Of a DNA stretch of 37,772 nt, positions 27,375 to 36,651 are shown piece by piece. Origin of the DNA: Nitrospirota bacterium (GTDB lineage Bacteria; Nitrospirota; Thermodesulfovibrionia; UBA6902; DSMQ01); assembly GCA_016208965.1 (NCBI GenBank), contig JACQXB010000044.1, positions 1 to 37,772 on the forward strand. The letters run 5' to 3'. The position numbers and the translations under genes were made by a program. The notes under the pieces were generated by a model, which was not told the DNA's origin, did not search any database, and saw nothing but the letters and a program-made list of their open reading frames with translations. Each line of letters begins with the position of its first letter. The first letter of the stretch is position 1.

Positions 27375-27848
27375 ATGAGAAAGCTAACACATCTTGACAA
27401 AAAAGGCCATGCAAAAATGGTGGATGTAACCGATAAAACATCTACCCAACGTGAAGCGATTGCAAGGGGTGCTGTTTACATGGAGAAAGAGACACTTAAA
27501 CTTATTACTGATAAGAAAATCTCCAAAGGTGATGTGTTTGAGACTGCAAGGCTTGCAGGGATTATGTCAGCAAAAAAGACATCTGAACTTATCCCATTGT
27601 GCCATCCGCTAAACATTACATCGGTCAGTGTGGATTTTGATATTGATAAAAAGAAAAACAAAGTAAATATAGAGTCAAAGGTTAGGTGCACAGGGCAGAC
27701 AGGTGTTGAGATGGAAGCACTGACTGCTGTTTCAGTTGCTGCCCTTACTATTTATGATATGTGCAAGGCTGTGGACAGAGGTATGATTATCTCTGAAATT
27801 ATGCTTATGGAAAAACGAGGCGGTAAGAGCGGGACATGGAAAAGATAA
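27375..27848 (+). CDS. moaC: Cyclic pyranopterin monophosphate synthase MoaC
   Basis: A 157-residue enzyme of molybdenum cofactor synthesis, converting the MoaA product to cyclic pyranopterin monophosphate. Family motifs are [17 protein letters not shown], the [13 protein letters not shown] block and [28 protein letters not shown], which contain the active-site Lys, His and Asp/Glu positions. The ribosome site TAGAGGCG precedes ATG 27375. It is a single gene here, followed by a word-repeat spacer and a convergent gene. Confidence 0.95.
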   Translation: MRKLTHLDKKGHAKMVDVTDKTSTQREAIARGAVYMEKETLKLITDKKISKGDVFETARLAGIMSAKKTSELIPLCHPLNITSVSVDFDIDKKKNKVNIESKVRCTGQTGVEMEALTAVSVAALTIYDMCKAVDRGMIISEIMLMEKRGGKSGTWKR

Positions 27849-28022
27849 ATCCGAAATTCGAATATCGAAATACGAAACAAATTCGAATGTTCAAATGTTT
27901 AAAACCCGTCCCTGACAGGTTCAGGAATTCAAAACATACTTTTTATTGTTAGTATTTGTTATTTTGGTCATTTGGATTTTGGTCATTTGATATTGTTTAG
28001 GATTTCGTGCTTCGTGCTTCGA
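27849..28022. repeat. AATTCGAA-word inverted-repeat element with central hairpin
   Basis: The left part uses words such as AATTCGAATATCGAAATACG and the right part has complementary words (TTTCGTGCTTCGTGCTTCGAA), so the ends can pair over some 40 bases with mismatches. A GC-rich hairpin, CCTGA-CAGGT-TCAGG, lies near 27912-27927. It occupies the whole moaC - DUF4388 gene spacer. A partial relative occurs at 34447-34500. Confidence 0.75.
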
Positions 28023-28026
28023 ATTT

Positions 28027-29190
28027 TTATTTTTTCTCTCTCAGTTTCTCAAGCCCTTCTTTAGCCTTCTCATTTGTCGGATCCCACTTTAATGCAGTCT
28101 CAAACTGATGCTTTGCCCTTTTATTTATACCTGCTTGAAGATAAATTGACCCAAGACATACATAATAATTAGCATTATAAGGTTCAAAATCTATTGCCTT
28201 TAGTATGGATTCCTCTGCTTCTTTATGCCTTTGGGGTATATTTTTCAACGATAGAGAGAGATAATACAAGTAGGCTGCCTTTTTAGGATTCAGCCGTGTA
28301 GCCCATTGGAAGAAATCCACAGCCCCCCAGAAGTTCCCTTTTTTAAACTCAATAAATCCTCTTTTAAATTGTTCCTCCGCATTAACCACAGAAGTGTTTG
28401 CAGTATTTTTTTGCCATTTTCTCAGCAAGATTGAATCATAGTCCAGACGTTTAGCCTCATCACTAAGTACATCATAGGCAGCATTAATGGCAGTAATTAT
28501 CGCGGTGAGTTTGTCTTTTATTGAGTCGTCTAATATACTGAGGTATCTATCCGGGTGGAAATATTTTACCATCTCTAAGTATTTCTTTTTGATTTCAGAA
28601 GAAGATGCTTTTACAGGTATAGCAAAGATTTCATAGTGGCTAAGAGATGCGGTCTTCTTATACAATTCGCTGACTTTTTCTATGAAGGCAGTTTTTTCAT
28701 CTGTTTTAGTTTTTTCTAATTTATCGTTCCACTCATTCACAAGAGCATCAATTTTTATTTTCAGGTCAATGATGTTTCTTGGCAATAAATTTTCCTCAAA
28801 ACTAAAAAATCCTTCTTCCCACAGAAAAGCGCCTGAAATAATCTTTTTTGTTTGAAGACTTAATGCATGAAAAAGTTCAGGAGGGGTTATGTAGCCTAAT
28901 TCAAGGAGAATATCCCCGATTCGTTTATTTGCCATGGCAAGCAGCCCCACGGCTTTGGAATATTGTTCTGTTGTAATCCTTCCTTCTTTAAGAAATAGCC
29001 TGCCAAGCCTGTCGTCTTTTTCGCTTGGGGAAGCAGACATTGCATATCCGTCTTTAATGTAAATATGTTTAGATAGATTATTGTTGTGCAGTGTAAGAGT
29101 GCCTGTTTTTTTATCCTTGGAAAAGCATGAAAGTAATTTTGGCAGAGGGTAGTCTTTGAGGGTTCCCTTTGCAGGTATTTCGATTTCCAT
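28027..29190 (-). CDS. DUF4388-DnaJ-TPR protein
   Basis: A 387-residue protein with three parts. The N-terminal region (about 1-135; GTLKDYPLPKLLSCFSKDKKTG, then LFLKEGRI) is a DUF4388/PATAN-like domain linked to signalling. A DnaJ domain follows (about 184-250) with HPD at 212-214. At the C-terminus, TPR helices (about 275-385) mediate protein contacts. There is no signal peptide, so it is probably cytoplasmic. Fusions of this type occur in Deltaproteobacteria-like and Nitrospirota genomes, with unknown function; a role in recruiting DnaK to a specific partner is plausible. Its ATG overlaps the AMMECR1 stop (TAATG), so the two are co-translated. Confidence 0.82.
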   Translation of the reverse strand: MEIEIPAKGTLKDYPLPKLLSCFSKDKKTGTLTLHNNNLSKHIYIKDGYAMSASPSEKDDRLGRLFLKEGRITTEQYSKAVGLLAMANKRIGDILLELGYITPPELFHALSLQTKKIISGAFLWEEGFFSFEENLLPRNIIDLKIKIDALVNEWNDKLEKTKTDEKTAFIEKVSELYKKTASLSHYEIFAIPVKASSSEIKKKYLEMVKYFHPDRYLSILDDSIKDKLTAIITAINAAYDVLSDEAKRLDYDSILLRKWQKNTANTSVVNAEEQFKRGFIEFKKGNFWGAVDFFQWATRLNPKKAAYLYYLSLSLKNIPQRHKEAEESILKAIDFEPYNANYYVCLGSIYLQAGINKRAKHQFETALKWDPTNEKAKEGLEKLREKK

Positions 29191-29696
29191 TATTTATACC
29201 TTTTTACCTCAAAGCGATAAAGCTCTATGTTTTCAGCAGAAGATATGCCTGTCTTTAGCATCGCTATTCTTATTTGTTCCTCAACCGTGTTTACCCCCTC
29301 AAGGTCTGGAAGTAGAAGCCCGCGTCGATTTTCGCTTTCTACTATTACGCCATATTTTTTGGGATTAAGCTCTTCATATCCTTCAACTTTTTCAGGCTGT
29401 GAAAGGACATCAACAGAATACTCAAGCTCTGAAAGTTCTGATGCATGTATAGGGGAGAACCGAGGATCCTGAGTAGCAGCGCTTATAGCATTTTGTATGA
29501 TTTCGTGTGCAACATTTTGTGTAGTTGGAAGAAATGTCCCGATACAGCCTCTTAATTCGCCTCTCTTTTTTATTGATACAAAAGTGCCTGCCTTCTCGGT
29601 CATCTCAGGGGTAAGGTCTCCGGGAGGACTGATAAGCTTCCCTTCTTTTATATATGTTTCTACTGTGTTTTTCGCGAGTTTTACAAGAGGATGCAT
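29190..29696 (-). CDS. AMMECR1-domain protein
   Basis: A 168-residue protein with the diagnostic motif LRGCIGTF (48-55) and the [19 protein letters not shown] block of the AMMECR1 family. The domain is conserved from bacteria to humans, with no certain biochemical role; C51 is strictly conserved in the motif. It is translationally coupled to the downstream DUF4388-DnaJ-TPR gene by a one-base overlap. A dispersed repeat separates it from the upstream polyprenyl synthase gene. Confidence 0.93.
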   Translation of the reverse strand: MHPLVKLAKNTVETYIKEGKLISPPGDLTPEMTEKAGTFVSIKKRGELRGCIGTFLPTTQNVAHEIIQNAISAATQDPRFSPIHASELSELEYSVDVLSQPEKVEGYEELNPKKYGVIVESENRRGLLLPDLEGVNTVEEQIRIAMLKTGISSAENIELYRFEVKRYK

Positions 29697-29697
29697 A

Positions 29698-29817
29698 TTT
29701 CAAATTCAAAAGTTAAAAATAATCCCGAATAGTCGGGACAAAATTGTGGAAGAAAAAATTTTTTAAAATAACAGTTTCCTTAATTTTGCACTTTGCATTT
29801 TACATTTTGAATTTTAT
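29698..29817. repeat. Dispersed AT-rich element, copy 3 (central TCCCGA hairpin)
   Basis: The element has AAATTCAAAAGTTAAAAAT at its left, TCCCGAATAGTCGGGA at 29722-29737, and CATTTTGAATTTT at its right, complementary to the left end. The segment from the hairpin through CAAAATTGTGGAAGAAAA is the same as in copy 2, and the right halves share TTCCTTAATTTT. It fills the AMMECR1 - polyprenyl synthase spacer. Confidence 0.85.
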
Positions 29818-30792
29818 TTACTTCTCTCTCTTTAAAACATAGTCTGAAATAGTTAAGAAGGCTTCTTTTTCCATAGAGTCATTAAATATATCAAGTTCTG
29901 TCTTTGCCTCATGAAGGAGGGCACCTGCCTTTTCATAAGATTTCTCAATTGATTTGTATTTATTCAACAGCCTTAATATATATGATAGGTCTGAGTTGGT
30001 AAACTTTTCAGCATTAATTATTTCTTTTATTCTTTTTACCTCATCCCTTGCTGCGTCCTTGAGTAAGAATATCAATGGAAGGGTAATTTTACCTTCTTCT
30101 ATGTCTTTGCCGAGACTTTTCCCGAGTATTTTCTCTTCAGCCATGTAATCAAGAATATCATCAGCTATCTGGAAAGCCAACCCCAATTTTAAACCAAAGG
30201 AGGTGAGGGCGTCTTCTTTTTTCTGAGAGATGTTGCCTAACAGCCCTCCGCCCTTGCATGCAGCCGACATCAGAATAGCAGTTTTACCATTTATTATCCT
30301 CATGTAGTCTTCTTCTGATATATTGGGATCACCTTTTTTGCTGAGTTGCAGCAGTTCGCTTTCGCTCATGCCTGTGGTGGCAACTGTAAGTGCGTCCATA
30401 ATTTTCTGGTTTTGAAGGGAATTAGCAAGCCTCAGTGCATTTGAATAAAGAAAATCACCGACAAGGACCACCACCTGATTGCCCCAGATAGAGTTGGCTG
30501 ATGGCTGTCCCCTTCTCAAATTAGCACCATCAACTACATCATCGTGAAGCAGAGAGGCTGTGTGTATTGATTCAATACTGCAGGCAAGGATATTGCTCTT
30601 CTCACCGCTGTAGCCAGAAATCTTTGAAGAAAGTATTGCTAAAAGAGGACGAATGCGCTTACCTCCACCTACGAGGAGATGTTTCCCAACCGTGGAGATA
30701 GCAGGAGCAATAGTATTTAACGTTTCTCTTATTTTTTCTTCAGCTAATGCAATGTCTTTTTGATAGTATTTCCAAACGTCTTCTATAGTCAT
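29818..30792 (-). CDS. Long-chain trans-polyprenyl diphosphate synthase
   Basis: A 324-residue isoprenyl synthase with both Asp-rich motifs, HDDVVDGANLRRG (D84, D85, D88) and FQIADDILDY (D211, D212, D215), and the RIRP substrate region (KRIRPLLA). Residues before the first Asp motif are small (Ala-Ser-Leu-Leu-His), so a longer product, such as the octaprenyl or heptaprenyl tail of menaquinone, is likely. That would serve the quinone used by DsrMKJOP, although no men gene is in the window. The spacers on both sides are dispersed repeat elements, and no clear ribosome site precedes ATG 30792. Confidence 0.9.
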   Translation of the reverse strand: MTIEDVWKYYQKDIALAEEKIRETLNTIAPAISTVGKHLLVGGGKRIRPLLAILSSKISGYSGEKSNILACSIESIHTASLLHDDVVDGANLRRGQPSANSIWGNQVVVLVGDFLYSNALRLANSLQNQKIMDALTVATTGMSESELLQLSKKGDPNISEEDYMRIINGKTAILMSAACKGGGLLGNISQKKEDALTSFGLKLGLAFQIADDILDYMAEEKILGKSLGKDIEEGKITLPLIFLLKDAARDEVKRIKEIINAEKFTNSDLSYILRLLNKYKSIEKSYEKAGALLHEAKTELDIFNDSMEKEAFLTISDYVLKREK

Positions 30793-30905
30793 AGCAATAA
30801 CAAATGCAAAATGTAAAATGAAAAATGCAAAATTAAGGAATTTTTATTTAATATTTAATTAAAATTTTTCCATAATTTTAATTTTTAATTTTTAATTTTT
30901 GAATT
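30793..30905. repeat. Dispersed AT-rich element, copy 4, inverted, overlapping the mtnA end
   Basis: Read on the minus strand, this element matches copies 2 and 3 (AAAATTATGGAAAAATTTT, then AATTCCTTAATTTTGC and CATTTTACATTTTGCATTT), but the GC-rich hairpin is absent. Its left end is inside mtnA and encodes the last residues (about KIQKLKIKN) of MtnA. It is in opposite orientation to copies 2 and 3. Confidence 0.75.
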
Positions 30906-31918
30906 TTATACAAGTCCTTCGGTTTAAAAACACCTTTTTCCGTGATTATGGCAGTTATATATTTTGCAGGTGTAACATCAAAGGCAATATTTTTTACCTT
31001 TACTTCACGGGGTGCTATCCTGCATCCTGATATATGAGTAACTTCATCTGCCCCCCGCTCTTCTATTGGTATGAATTCTCCAGATGGGATTGAGAAGTCA
31101 ATACTACTTGTAGGAGCTGCCACATAAAAAGGTATGCCATGTTCTTTACAGAGTATTGCTAAAGAATATGTCCCGATTTTGTTTGCTACGTCCCCATTAC
31201 GTGCTGTTCTATCAGTGCCTACAATAGCAAGATCGATCTCGCCTCTTTTCATTAGTGCACCTGCTGTATTATCTGTAATGAGGGTTACAGGAATTCTGTC
31301 TTTCATTAATTCCCATGCAGTCAAACGTGCACCCTGAAGCACGGGTCTTGTTTCATCAGCAATAACCTGAATCTTTTTGCCCTGCTCTACTGCCACACGC
31401 ATTGGAGCCGTAGCAGTTCCATAACCTCCGGTTGCAAGTGAGCCGGCATTGCAGTGTGTTATGATAGTATCTCCATCTTTTATAAACTTTGCACCCCATT
31501 TGCCTATTGCCCTGTTTGTTTCTATGTCTTCTTTAAGGATTTTATTTGCCTCTTTTATCAAGAGGGTTTTTAGTTTTTCAACCCCAAGGTTATTATTGGA
31601 AAGAAGAAGTTTCTTTAATCTATTAATTGCCCATTCTATATTCACTGCCGTGGGCCTTGTTGAGAGGATAGCAGAGAAAATAGGCTGAAGTGCTTTATAA
31701 AATTCATCAAAACCCTTTGTCTTTATCTTCTGTGCTCCCAGTGCTACACCCATTGCTGCTGCTATGCCTATGGCTGGGGCTCCTCTTATCCACAGCTTCT
31801 TTATACCCTCTGCGACCTTCAGATAATCACTACAGATAATATAAGAGACCTTGAGGGGGAGTTTGCTCTGATCAAGCATTCTGACTTTTCCATTACTCCA
31901 TTTTATTGGTTTAATCAT
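30878..31918 (-). CDS. mtnA: S-methyl-5-thioribose-1-phosphate isomerase
   Basis: A 346-residue protein of the eIF2B-like isomerase fold, acting in methionine salvage. The catalytic pair is visible as C156 ([16 protein letters not shown]) and D236 ([18 protein letters not shown]), and RGAPAIG (45-51) binds the phosphate. ATG 31918 follows GGAGG, which lies in the last codons of the Nramp gene, and only three bases separate them. The last ten residues are encoded in a dispersed repeat. Other methionine-salvage genes are not in the window. Confidence 0.95.
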   Translation of the reverse strand: MIKPIKWSNGKVRMLDQSKLPLKVSYIICSDYLKVAEGIKKLWIRGAPAIGIAAAMGVALGAQKIKTKGFDEFYKALQPIFSAILSTRPTAVNIEWAINRLKKLLLSNNNLGVEKLKTLLIKEANKILKEDIETNRAIGKWGAKFIKDGDTIITHCNAGSLATGGYGTATAPMRVAVEQGKKIQVIADETRPVLQGARLTAWELMKDRIPVTLITDNTAGALMKRGEIDLAIVGTDRTARNGDVANKIGTYSLAILCKEHGIPFYVAAPTSSIDFSIPSGEFIPIEERGADEVTHISGCRIAPREVKVKNIAFDVTPAKYITAIITEKGVFKPKDLYKIQKLKIKN

Positions 31919-31921
31919 TCA

Positions 31922-33169
31922 TTAACCTCCGTGCGTATTTCCTATCGGTGCTACAGACATAACCAGAAGAACAGCTGTTAAGGCTATCAAAATAACCACC
32001 GTGCCCCATGATATAAAATTATGCACCCTTGTATTAGTATATTCACCCATAATCTTTTTGTCATTAACAAGATACAGGGCAAAAACAAGTACAAAAGGAA
32101 GAAGGATACCATTTAATAAAGAAGATAGAATCATCAGGAGCACTAACGGGGCTGCGGGGATTAAAACCAAGAGGGCAGATATAACTATTAAGGCGGTATA
32201 TATCCACATAAACTGCGGTGCTTCTTTAAATGTCTTATTTACCCCTGCTTCCCAGCCCATTGCCTCGCATATGTAATAAGCAGTTGACAGTGGTACAATA
32301 ATCGCTCCTAAAAGGGAGGCATTGGCAAGGCTGATTGCAAAAAGGGCAGATGCATATACACCTGCAAACGGCTTTAGTGCTATGGCTGCCTCGTGTGCCT
32401 CGTTTATTCTTATCCCATGCGGGAACAATGTTGTAGCGCAGGTGATTATAATAAAAAAGGCTATTATGTTAGTCATGAAACAGCCGGTAATAACATCGAG
32501 CCTTGACACCTTATAGTGCTTCTTGCTTATTCCCTTCTCAGCTATTGAGGATTGCAGATAAAACTGCATCCACGGTGTTATTGTTGTTCCTATTATTGCT
32601 ATGGTAAGCATAATAAATTCTGAGTCCCATTTAACTGTTGGTACAAATGTATTTTTAAATACATCACCCCAGTCAGGTCCTGACATAAAACCTGAAAAAA
32701 CATAACCCAGATAAAGCAGACAGGCCACAAGCAAAACCCTCTCAACTATCCTGTAACTGCCTTTTGTTACAAGTATCCATACAAAAAAGGTTCCTAAAGG
32801 GACTATAATGTATTTACTGATGCCGAATATTTCCATACTCGCTGCTAACCCTGCAAACTCCGCAATTGTTGTCCCAAAATTTGCAATGAGCAGGATTATC
32901 ATCATAAAAAAAGTCGCTCTAACACCATAATGTTCTCTGATCAAATCAGATAGTCCTTTCCCTGTAACCACCCCCATCCTCGCAACTATCCCCTGTATAA
33001 CAATAAGGGCAATGGTTGTTGGGATTAATATCCACAGCAGGGAATATCCAAAGCGGGCGCCTGCAACAGAATATGTGGTTATTCCACCTGCGTCATTGTC
33101 AATATTTGCTGTTATGATGCCGGGACCTATTAGTGATAAAAATATAAGAAGCTTTCCCCAGCGGCTCAT
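31922..33169 (-). CDS. Nramp-like divalent metal transporter (atypical motif)
   Basis: A 415-residue membrane protein with about 11 hydrophobic segments of the Nramp fold. The first-helix motif reads NIDNDAGGITTYSVAGA rather than the canonical DPGN, and the sixth-helix MPH(N/S) motif is replaced by ITPWMQFYLQ. Such changes are known in Nramp-related Mg2+ transporters and other atypical members, so the substrate may not be Mn2+/Fe2+. It overlaps by four bases (ATGA) the MgtE_N/CBS gene upstream, which strengthens a link to Mg2+ or another divalent ion. Confidence 0.85.
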   Translation of the reverse strand: MSRWGKLLIFLSLIGPGIITANIDNDAGGITTYSVAGARFGYSLLWILIPTTIALIVIQGIVARMGVVTGKGLSDLIREHYGVRATFFMMIILLIANFGTTIAEFAGLAASMEIFGISKYIIVPLGTFFVWILVTKGSYRIVERVLLVACLLYLGYVFSGFMSGPDWGDVFKNTFVPTVKWDSEFIMLTIAIIGTTITPWMQFYLQSSIAEKGISKKHYKVSRLDVITGCFMTNIIAFFIIITCATTLFPHGIRINEAHEAAIALKPFAGVYASALFAISLANASLLGAIIVPLSTAYYICEAMGWEAGVNKTFKEAPQFMWIYTALIVISALLVLIPAAPLVLLMILSSLLNGILLPFVLVFALYLVNDKKIMGEYTNTRVHNFISWGTVVILIALTAVLLVMSVAPIGNTHGG

Positions 33170-34428
33170 ACCTTCCTCCGCTTTTTCCTTGACGCAGGCG
33201 GCAGCAGTAAATCCACAATATCGTCTACGGTTACAATTCCCAAAAGGGCATTGTCCTTATCAACTACCGGAACAGCAAGAAGATTATACTTTGAGATTAT
33301 CCCTGCTACAATTTTCTCATCGGTCTCCGGTGTTACTGTCTTAAGTTTAGCCTCCATAACATTGGAAAGCTTTGCTTCAGGTGGTGATAAAAGCAGCTCC
33401 CTTAAAGAAAGAGAGCCCTGTAGCTTTTCCTGTTCGTCAGTTACATAAATATAATAAACCTCGTCCATCGTAGCAGCGTCTTTCTTAAATCTCTCTATTG
33501 CCTCTGAGATTGTTATGTGTGGATGGTAGGCTATAAATTCATTTATCATTAATCCACCTGCTGTGTCTTCCTCATGCCCGAGCAGTTCATTGATATACTC
33601 AGCCTCTTCTTTTTCAATAAGTCCGAGTATTTCCTGTGCCTTTTCTGTAGGGAGGCCGGAGATAATATCTGCTGCCTCATCAGGTGGCATCCTCTCAATA
33701 ATTCCCGAGGCATGTTTTTTATCCATTTTATCTATTATTTCTACCTGAACATCGGGTCTGAGTTCGTGAAGTGCCTCTGCTGCTGCATTGGGTTCAAGCC
33801 CTTCAAAAAGTGCGATGCCCTCCTTGGGAGACACATTGCTGATAATCTCTGCAATGTCTGCCGGGTGAAGCTGGGAGATTATCTGCCGCGGGACAGTTAA
33901 TGATATGCTTGTAAGTCTTGGTTCTAAAGGCTGAATGTAATTCCAGCTTATAAGATTGTGTGTAAGTGTCTTGCCAAAAATCCGTGCCAGATTTTCTCCG
34001 TTGCGCTCCACGCCGAACCGCCTGAGTATCCCCCTCATACCAACATCAACAGCAATAAGGCATGCGTCACTGTCAAGCCCTTCTAACTTTACATCATTAA
34101 CCCTTACGACCTTTGCACCATTTACATCTACTATCTGTTTGTCAAAGATGTCTCTTACAATTAGAAGATTATCCTCGGAGGGCCCATACTGCTCAAGCCT
34201 TTCTGCATAAATCTTAGCAGAGATAATACGTTTATTGAAAATAGCAATATCTCCCCATTTTAAAATATACTGTGCCTTTTTTTTCTCTATTACAAGGGCT
34301 GATACCCGCGGCAGGGGTTGACCTTTAATAACTATAATGTCCCGAACCTTCCCGAATTCTTCGCCTTTAGGGTCAAACACAGGCTTTTTTAAGATTTCAC
34401 TTACAAAGAGTTCACCAAAAAGAGGCAT
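33166..34428 (-). CDS. PRC-barrel/MgtE_N/CBS regulatory protein, no channel domain
   Basis: A 420-residue soluble protein. Residues 1-150 hold two PRC-barrel-like strand-rich units (FDPKGEEFGKVRDI; FDKQIVDVNGAKVVRVNDV). The MgtE N-terminal superhelix follows at about 190-295 (LHPADIAEIISNVSPKEG; MPPDEAADIISGLP), then two CBS domains (about 300-415), ending in a basic KKRRKV. In MgtE, the N and CBS domains are the Mg2+-sensing gate; here the transmembrane channel is missing and an Nramp-like transporter is encoded immediately downstream. It probably gates or senses for that transporter; this is inference. Confidence 0.88.
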   Translation of the reverse strand: MPLFGELFVSEILKKPVFDPKGEEFGKVRDIIVIKGQPLPRVSALVIEKKKAQYILKWGDIAIFNKRIISAKIYAERLEQYGPSEDNLLIVRDIFDKQIVDVNGAKVVRVNDVKLEGLDSDACLIAVDVGMRGILRRFGVERNGENLARIFGKTLTHNLISWNYIQPLEPRLTSISLTVPRQIISQLHPADIAEIISNVSPKEGIALFEGLEPNAAAEALHELRPDVQVEIIDKMDKKHASGIIERMPPDEAADIISGLPTEKAQEILGLIEKEEAEYINELLGHEEDTAGGLMINEFIAYHPHITISEAIERFKKDAATMDEVYYIYVTDEQEKLQGSLSLRELLLSPPEAKLSNVMEAKLKTVTPETDEKIVAGIISKYNLLAVPVVDKDNALLGIVTVDDIVDLLLPPASRKKRRKV

Positions 34429-34446
34429 TTATCTTCCTCCTAAATA

Positions 34447-34749
34447 ATAAATCCAAAACCCTAAATTCTAAACAATATCAAAATCCAAAATTCAAATGTT
34501 TACCCCGTTTTGGGTCTGGGCTTCTGTGCCTTAGTTTGTTTAGAGTTTATCTTTATGGTTAAGTATACCTAAGGGATGTAGTTACTGGCAACCCCAAAAG
34601 TGTGAGGCGGCGGCGGTGAGATAAATTTGGAATTTTTCAAGAAATACTGTTAAACTTATGGGGACTAAAGCTTTCTTAACCGGAATAATGCAATTAACCA
34701 CACTTCCTGCTTCTTGCTTTTGAGTTGTCTCTGCGAACTCTGTGGTTAA
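34447..34749. repeat. Repeat-rich spacer upstream of proA
   Basis: The 34429-34785 spacer holds no gene. It has a partial relative of the 27849 element (CTAAACAATATCAAAATCC near 34465), a GGCGGCGGCGG stretch near 34609, and an inverted pair TTAACCACA (34694-34702) and TGTGGTTAA (34741-34749) around a TCTCTGCGAACTC word. The last is a form of a repeat seen in many bacterial spacers. The proA ribosome site GGGGG lies at about 34776. Confidence 0.6.
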
Positions 34750-34785
34750 ATTTGACAATATGACTCAAAAAACAAGGGGGTCTTT

Positions 34786-36042
34786 ATGGATATAAAATCA
34801 TATGTCTTAAAAAAGGCAAAAGAGGCAGAAGACGGGGCAAGGGCGATTGCAAAAGTTTCATCGGCATACAAAAACAGCGCCCTTACAAAAATGGCAGAGG
34901 CACTGGAGAAAAAATCCAATGAACTTATAAAAGCAAATAAAAAGGATATAGAAAATGCAAAAAAGAAAGGTCTCTCTAATGCCCTTATTGACAGGCTTAC
35001 CCTTAATGAAAAAAGGATAAAGGAGATGGCACAAGGTCTTGCCGAGATTGCAAACCTGCCTGACCCTGTTGGTGAGATAACAAAGATGTGGCAAAGACCT
35101 AATGGAATGATGGTTGGCAGGATGCGTGTGCCAATAGGTGTTATCGGGATAATCTATGAATCAAGGCCTAATGTCACAGCAGATGCCACAAGCCTGTGTC
35201 TAAAGGCAGGAAATGCCGTTGTTCTCAGAGGCGGCTCTGAGGCAATAAATTCAAACAGGGCTATTGTAGATATTTTAAGAGGTGTTGTTAAAGAACACGG
35301 TATTTATGAGGGTGCAATTACATTCATAGATATTCCAGAAAAAGAAGCAATAATAGAGATGTTAAAGCTTGAAGGTATTATAGATTTAATAATTCCAAGA
35401 GGTGGTGAAGGACTTATCAGGGCTGTAACTGAAAATTCAAGAATCCCTGTGCTTAAACACTATAAAGGCGTTTGCCATGTTTTTGTTGATAGAGATGCTG
35501 ATTTAAAGATGGCTGAGGAAATCTGCCTTAATGCAAAGGTGCAGAGGCCGGGGACATGTAATGCAATGGAAACATTGCTTGTAGATGAAAAAGTTTCAAA
35601 GGATTTTCTTCCACAGATGCTAAAAAGATTCAAACAGGCAGGTGTTAAACTGAAGGGGTGTGATAAAACCCGCAAAATTGATACCACTGTTGAGCCAGTA
35701 AAGGAAGATGATTTCTACAATGAATATCTTGATTTAATTTTGAATATAAAGATAGTAAGAAATATGGATGATGCAATAATGCATATTTCAAATTACGGCT
35801 CTGCGCACTCTGATGCAATTGTCACGATGAATTATGAAAAGGCTATGAGGTTTTTAAAGGAGGTTGACTCATCAGCAGTCTTGGTAAATGCATCAACAAG
35901 GCTTAATGACGGTTACCAATTCGGGCTTGGTGCTGAAATAGGCATATCTACCGATAAAATCCATGCACGCGGTCCTATGGGGCTTGAGGAATTAACATGT
36001 ACAAAATTTATTGTTCTTGGGAATGGGCAATTGAGAGAGTGA
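34786..36042 (+). CDS. proA: Gamma-glutamyl phosphate reductase
   Basis: A 418-residue aldehyde-dehydrogenase-like enzyme of proline synthesis, reducing gamma-glutamyl phosphate to the semialdehyde. Landmarks are [18 protein letters not shown]-type segment ([18 protein letters not shown]), RGGSEA, the catalytic cysteine C258 in [10 protein letters not shown], and the ending [18 protein letters not shown] follows GGGGG at good spacing. proB is not adjacent. The last 55 codons occur again, diverged, at 37180-37350. Confidence 0.96.
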   Translation: MDIKSYVLKKAKEAEDGARAIAKVSSAYKNSALTKMAEALEKKSNELIKANKKDIENAKKKGLSNALIDRLTLNEKRIKEMAQGLAEIANLPDPVGEITKMWQRPNGMMVGRMRVPIGVIGIIYESRPNVTADATSLCLKAGNAVVLRGGSEAINSNRAIVDILRGVVKEHGIYEGAITFIDIPEKEAIIEMLKLEGIIDLIIPRGGEGLIRAVTENSRIPVLKHYKGVCHVFVDRDADLKMAEEICLNAKVQRPGTCNAMETLLVDEKVSKDFLPQMLKRFKQAGVKLKGCDKTRKIDTTVEPVKEDDFYNEYLDLILNIKIVRNMDDAIMHISNYGSAHSDAIVTMNYEKAMRFLKEVDSSAVLVNASTRLNDGYQFGLGAEIGISTDKIHARGPMGLEELTCTKFIVLGNGQLRE

Positions 36043-36160
36043 GTTCTACAGTGCAGGCGATGAAACGGAAAATTTATTTGAGATGATTGACAAAATGATA
36101 TCATAATACTATGATATAAAAATACCAGTATTTTATTAATCCTATGTTGAGCGATTTACA

Positions 36161-36350
36161 TTTATACATAGCAGACATAGATGACAGAAAAGGCTTTGTT
36201 GCAACACCTTTAGGCATGCCGTACTGCAAGCCCTGATTCCACTTATCAAATGTGTTTTAAGGCTAAAATGATTTGCAGTATGGCATAAGATAATTTTTAT
36301 GTTGCAGTTCAAAGCCTTTGATGGCATTTATGTCTGCTATAATGTACATA
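36161..36350. repeat. Long imperfect inverted repeat upstream of the toxin-antitoxin pair
   Basis: The arms, about 36161-36229 and 36273-36350, match over roughly 65-75 bases with gaps. Shared blocks on the left arm are TAGCAGACATA, AAAGGCTTTG, TTGCAAC and TACTGCAA. The centre is about 45 bases. It lies between proA and the antitoxin, with a further TATCATAATACTATGATA inverted repeat at about 36097-36114. It may be a MITE-like element or a structured leader; the weak minus-strand reading frame here is only a product of the symmetry. Confidence 0.75.
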
Positions 36351-36399
36351 AGAATACCAGAATAGCTCAATTTAGGTTAATAAAATTTTGGAGGTAATT

Positions 36400-36651
36400 A
36401 TGTCTTCAATTGTTGCAACTAACATAAGAATTTCAGAGGAAGTTTTAAAGTCGCTTAAATATAGGGCAATAGAAGAAAGAAAGAGTGTGAACCAACTTAT
36501 ACGCGAGGCGATAGAGGGTTTCATTGCTGTTGATATTCAACCGGAAAGACATGTGAAGGACTCCTTTGAAAATGTTATCGGGATTGCAAAATCAGGCATT
36601 AAAAATGGCTCAACAAAACACGATTACTATTTGTATGGGAAAAAGAAATGA
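36400..36651 (+). CDS. Ribbon-helix-helix-type antitoxin
   Basis: An 83-residue protein. The N-terminus TNIRISEEVLKSLKYRAIEERKS followed by VNQLIREAIEGFI matches the ribbon-helix-helix DNA-binding fold of CopG/VapB-like antitoxins. The lysine-rich tail probably binds the toxin. ATG 36400 follows GGAGG with 5-base spacing; the frame is open to TTG 36388 but that lacks a site. It overlaps the toxin start by four bases. Autoregulation through the nearby palindrome is plausible, not shown. Confidence 0.85.
   Translation: MSSIVATNIRISEEVLKSLKYRAIEERKSVNQLIREAIEGFIAVDIQPERHVKDSFENVIGIAKSGIKNGSTKHDYYLYGKKK

Noticed and set aside
36142-36327. A minus-strand reading frame of about 61 codons.
   Set aside because: It lies within the long inverted repeat, lacks a ribosome site, and its composition follows the repeat arms.
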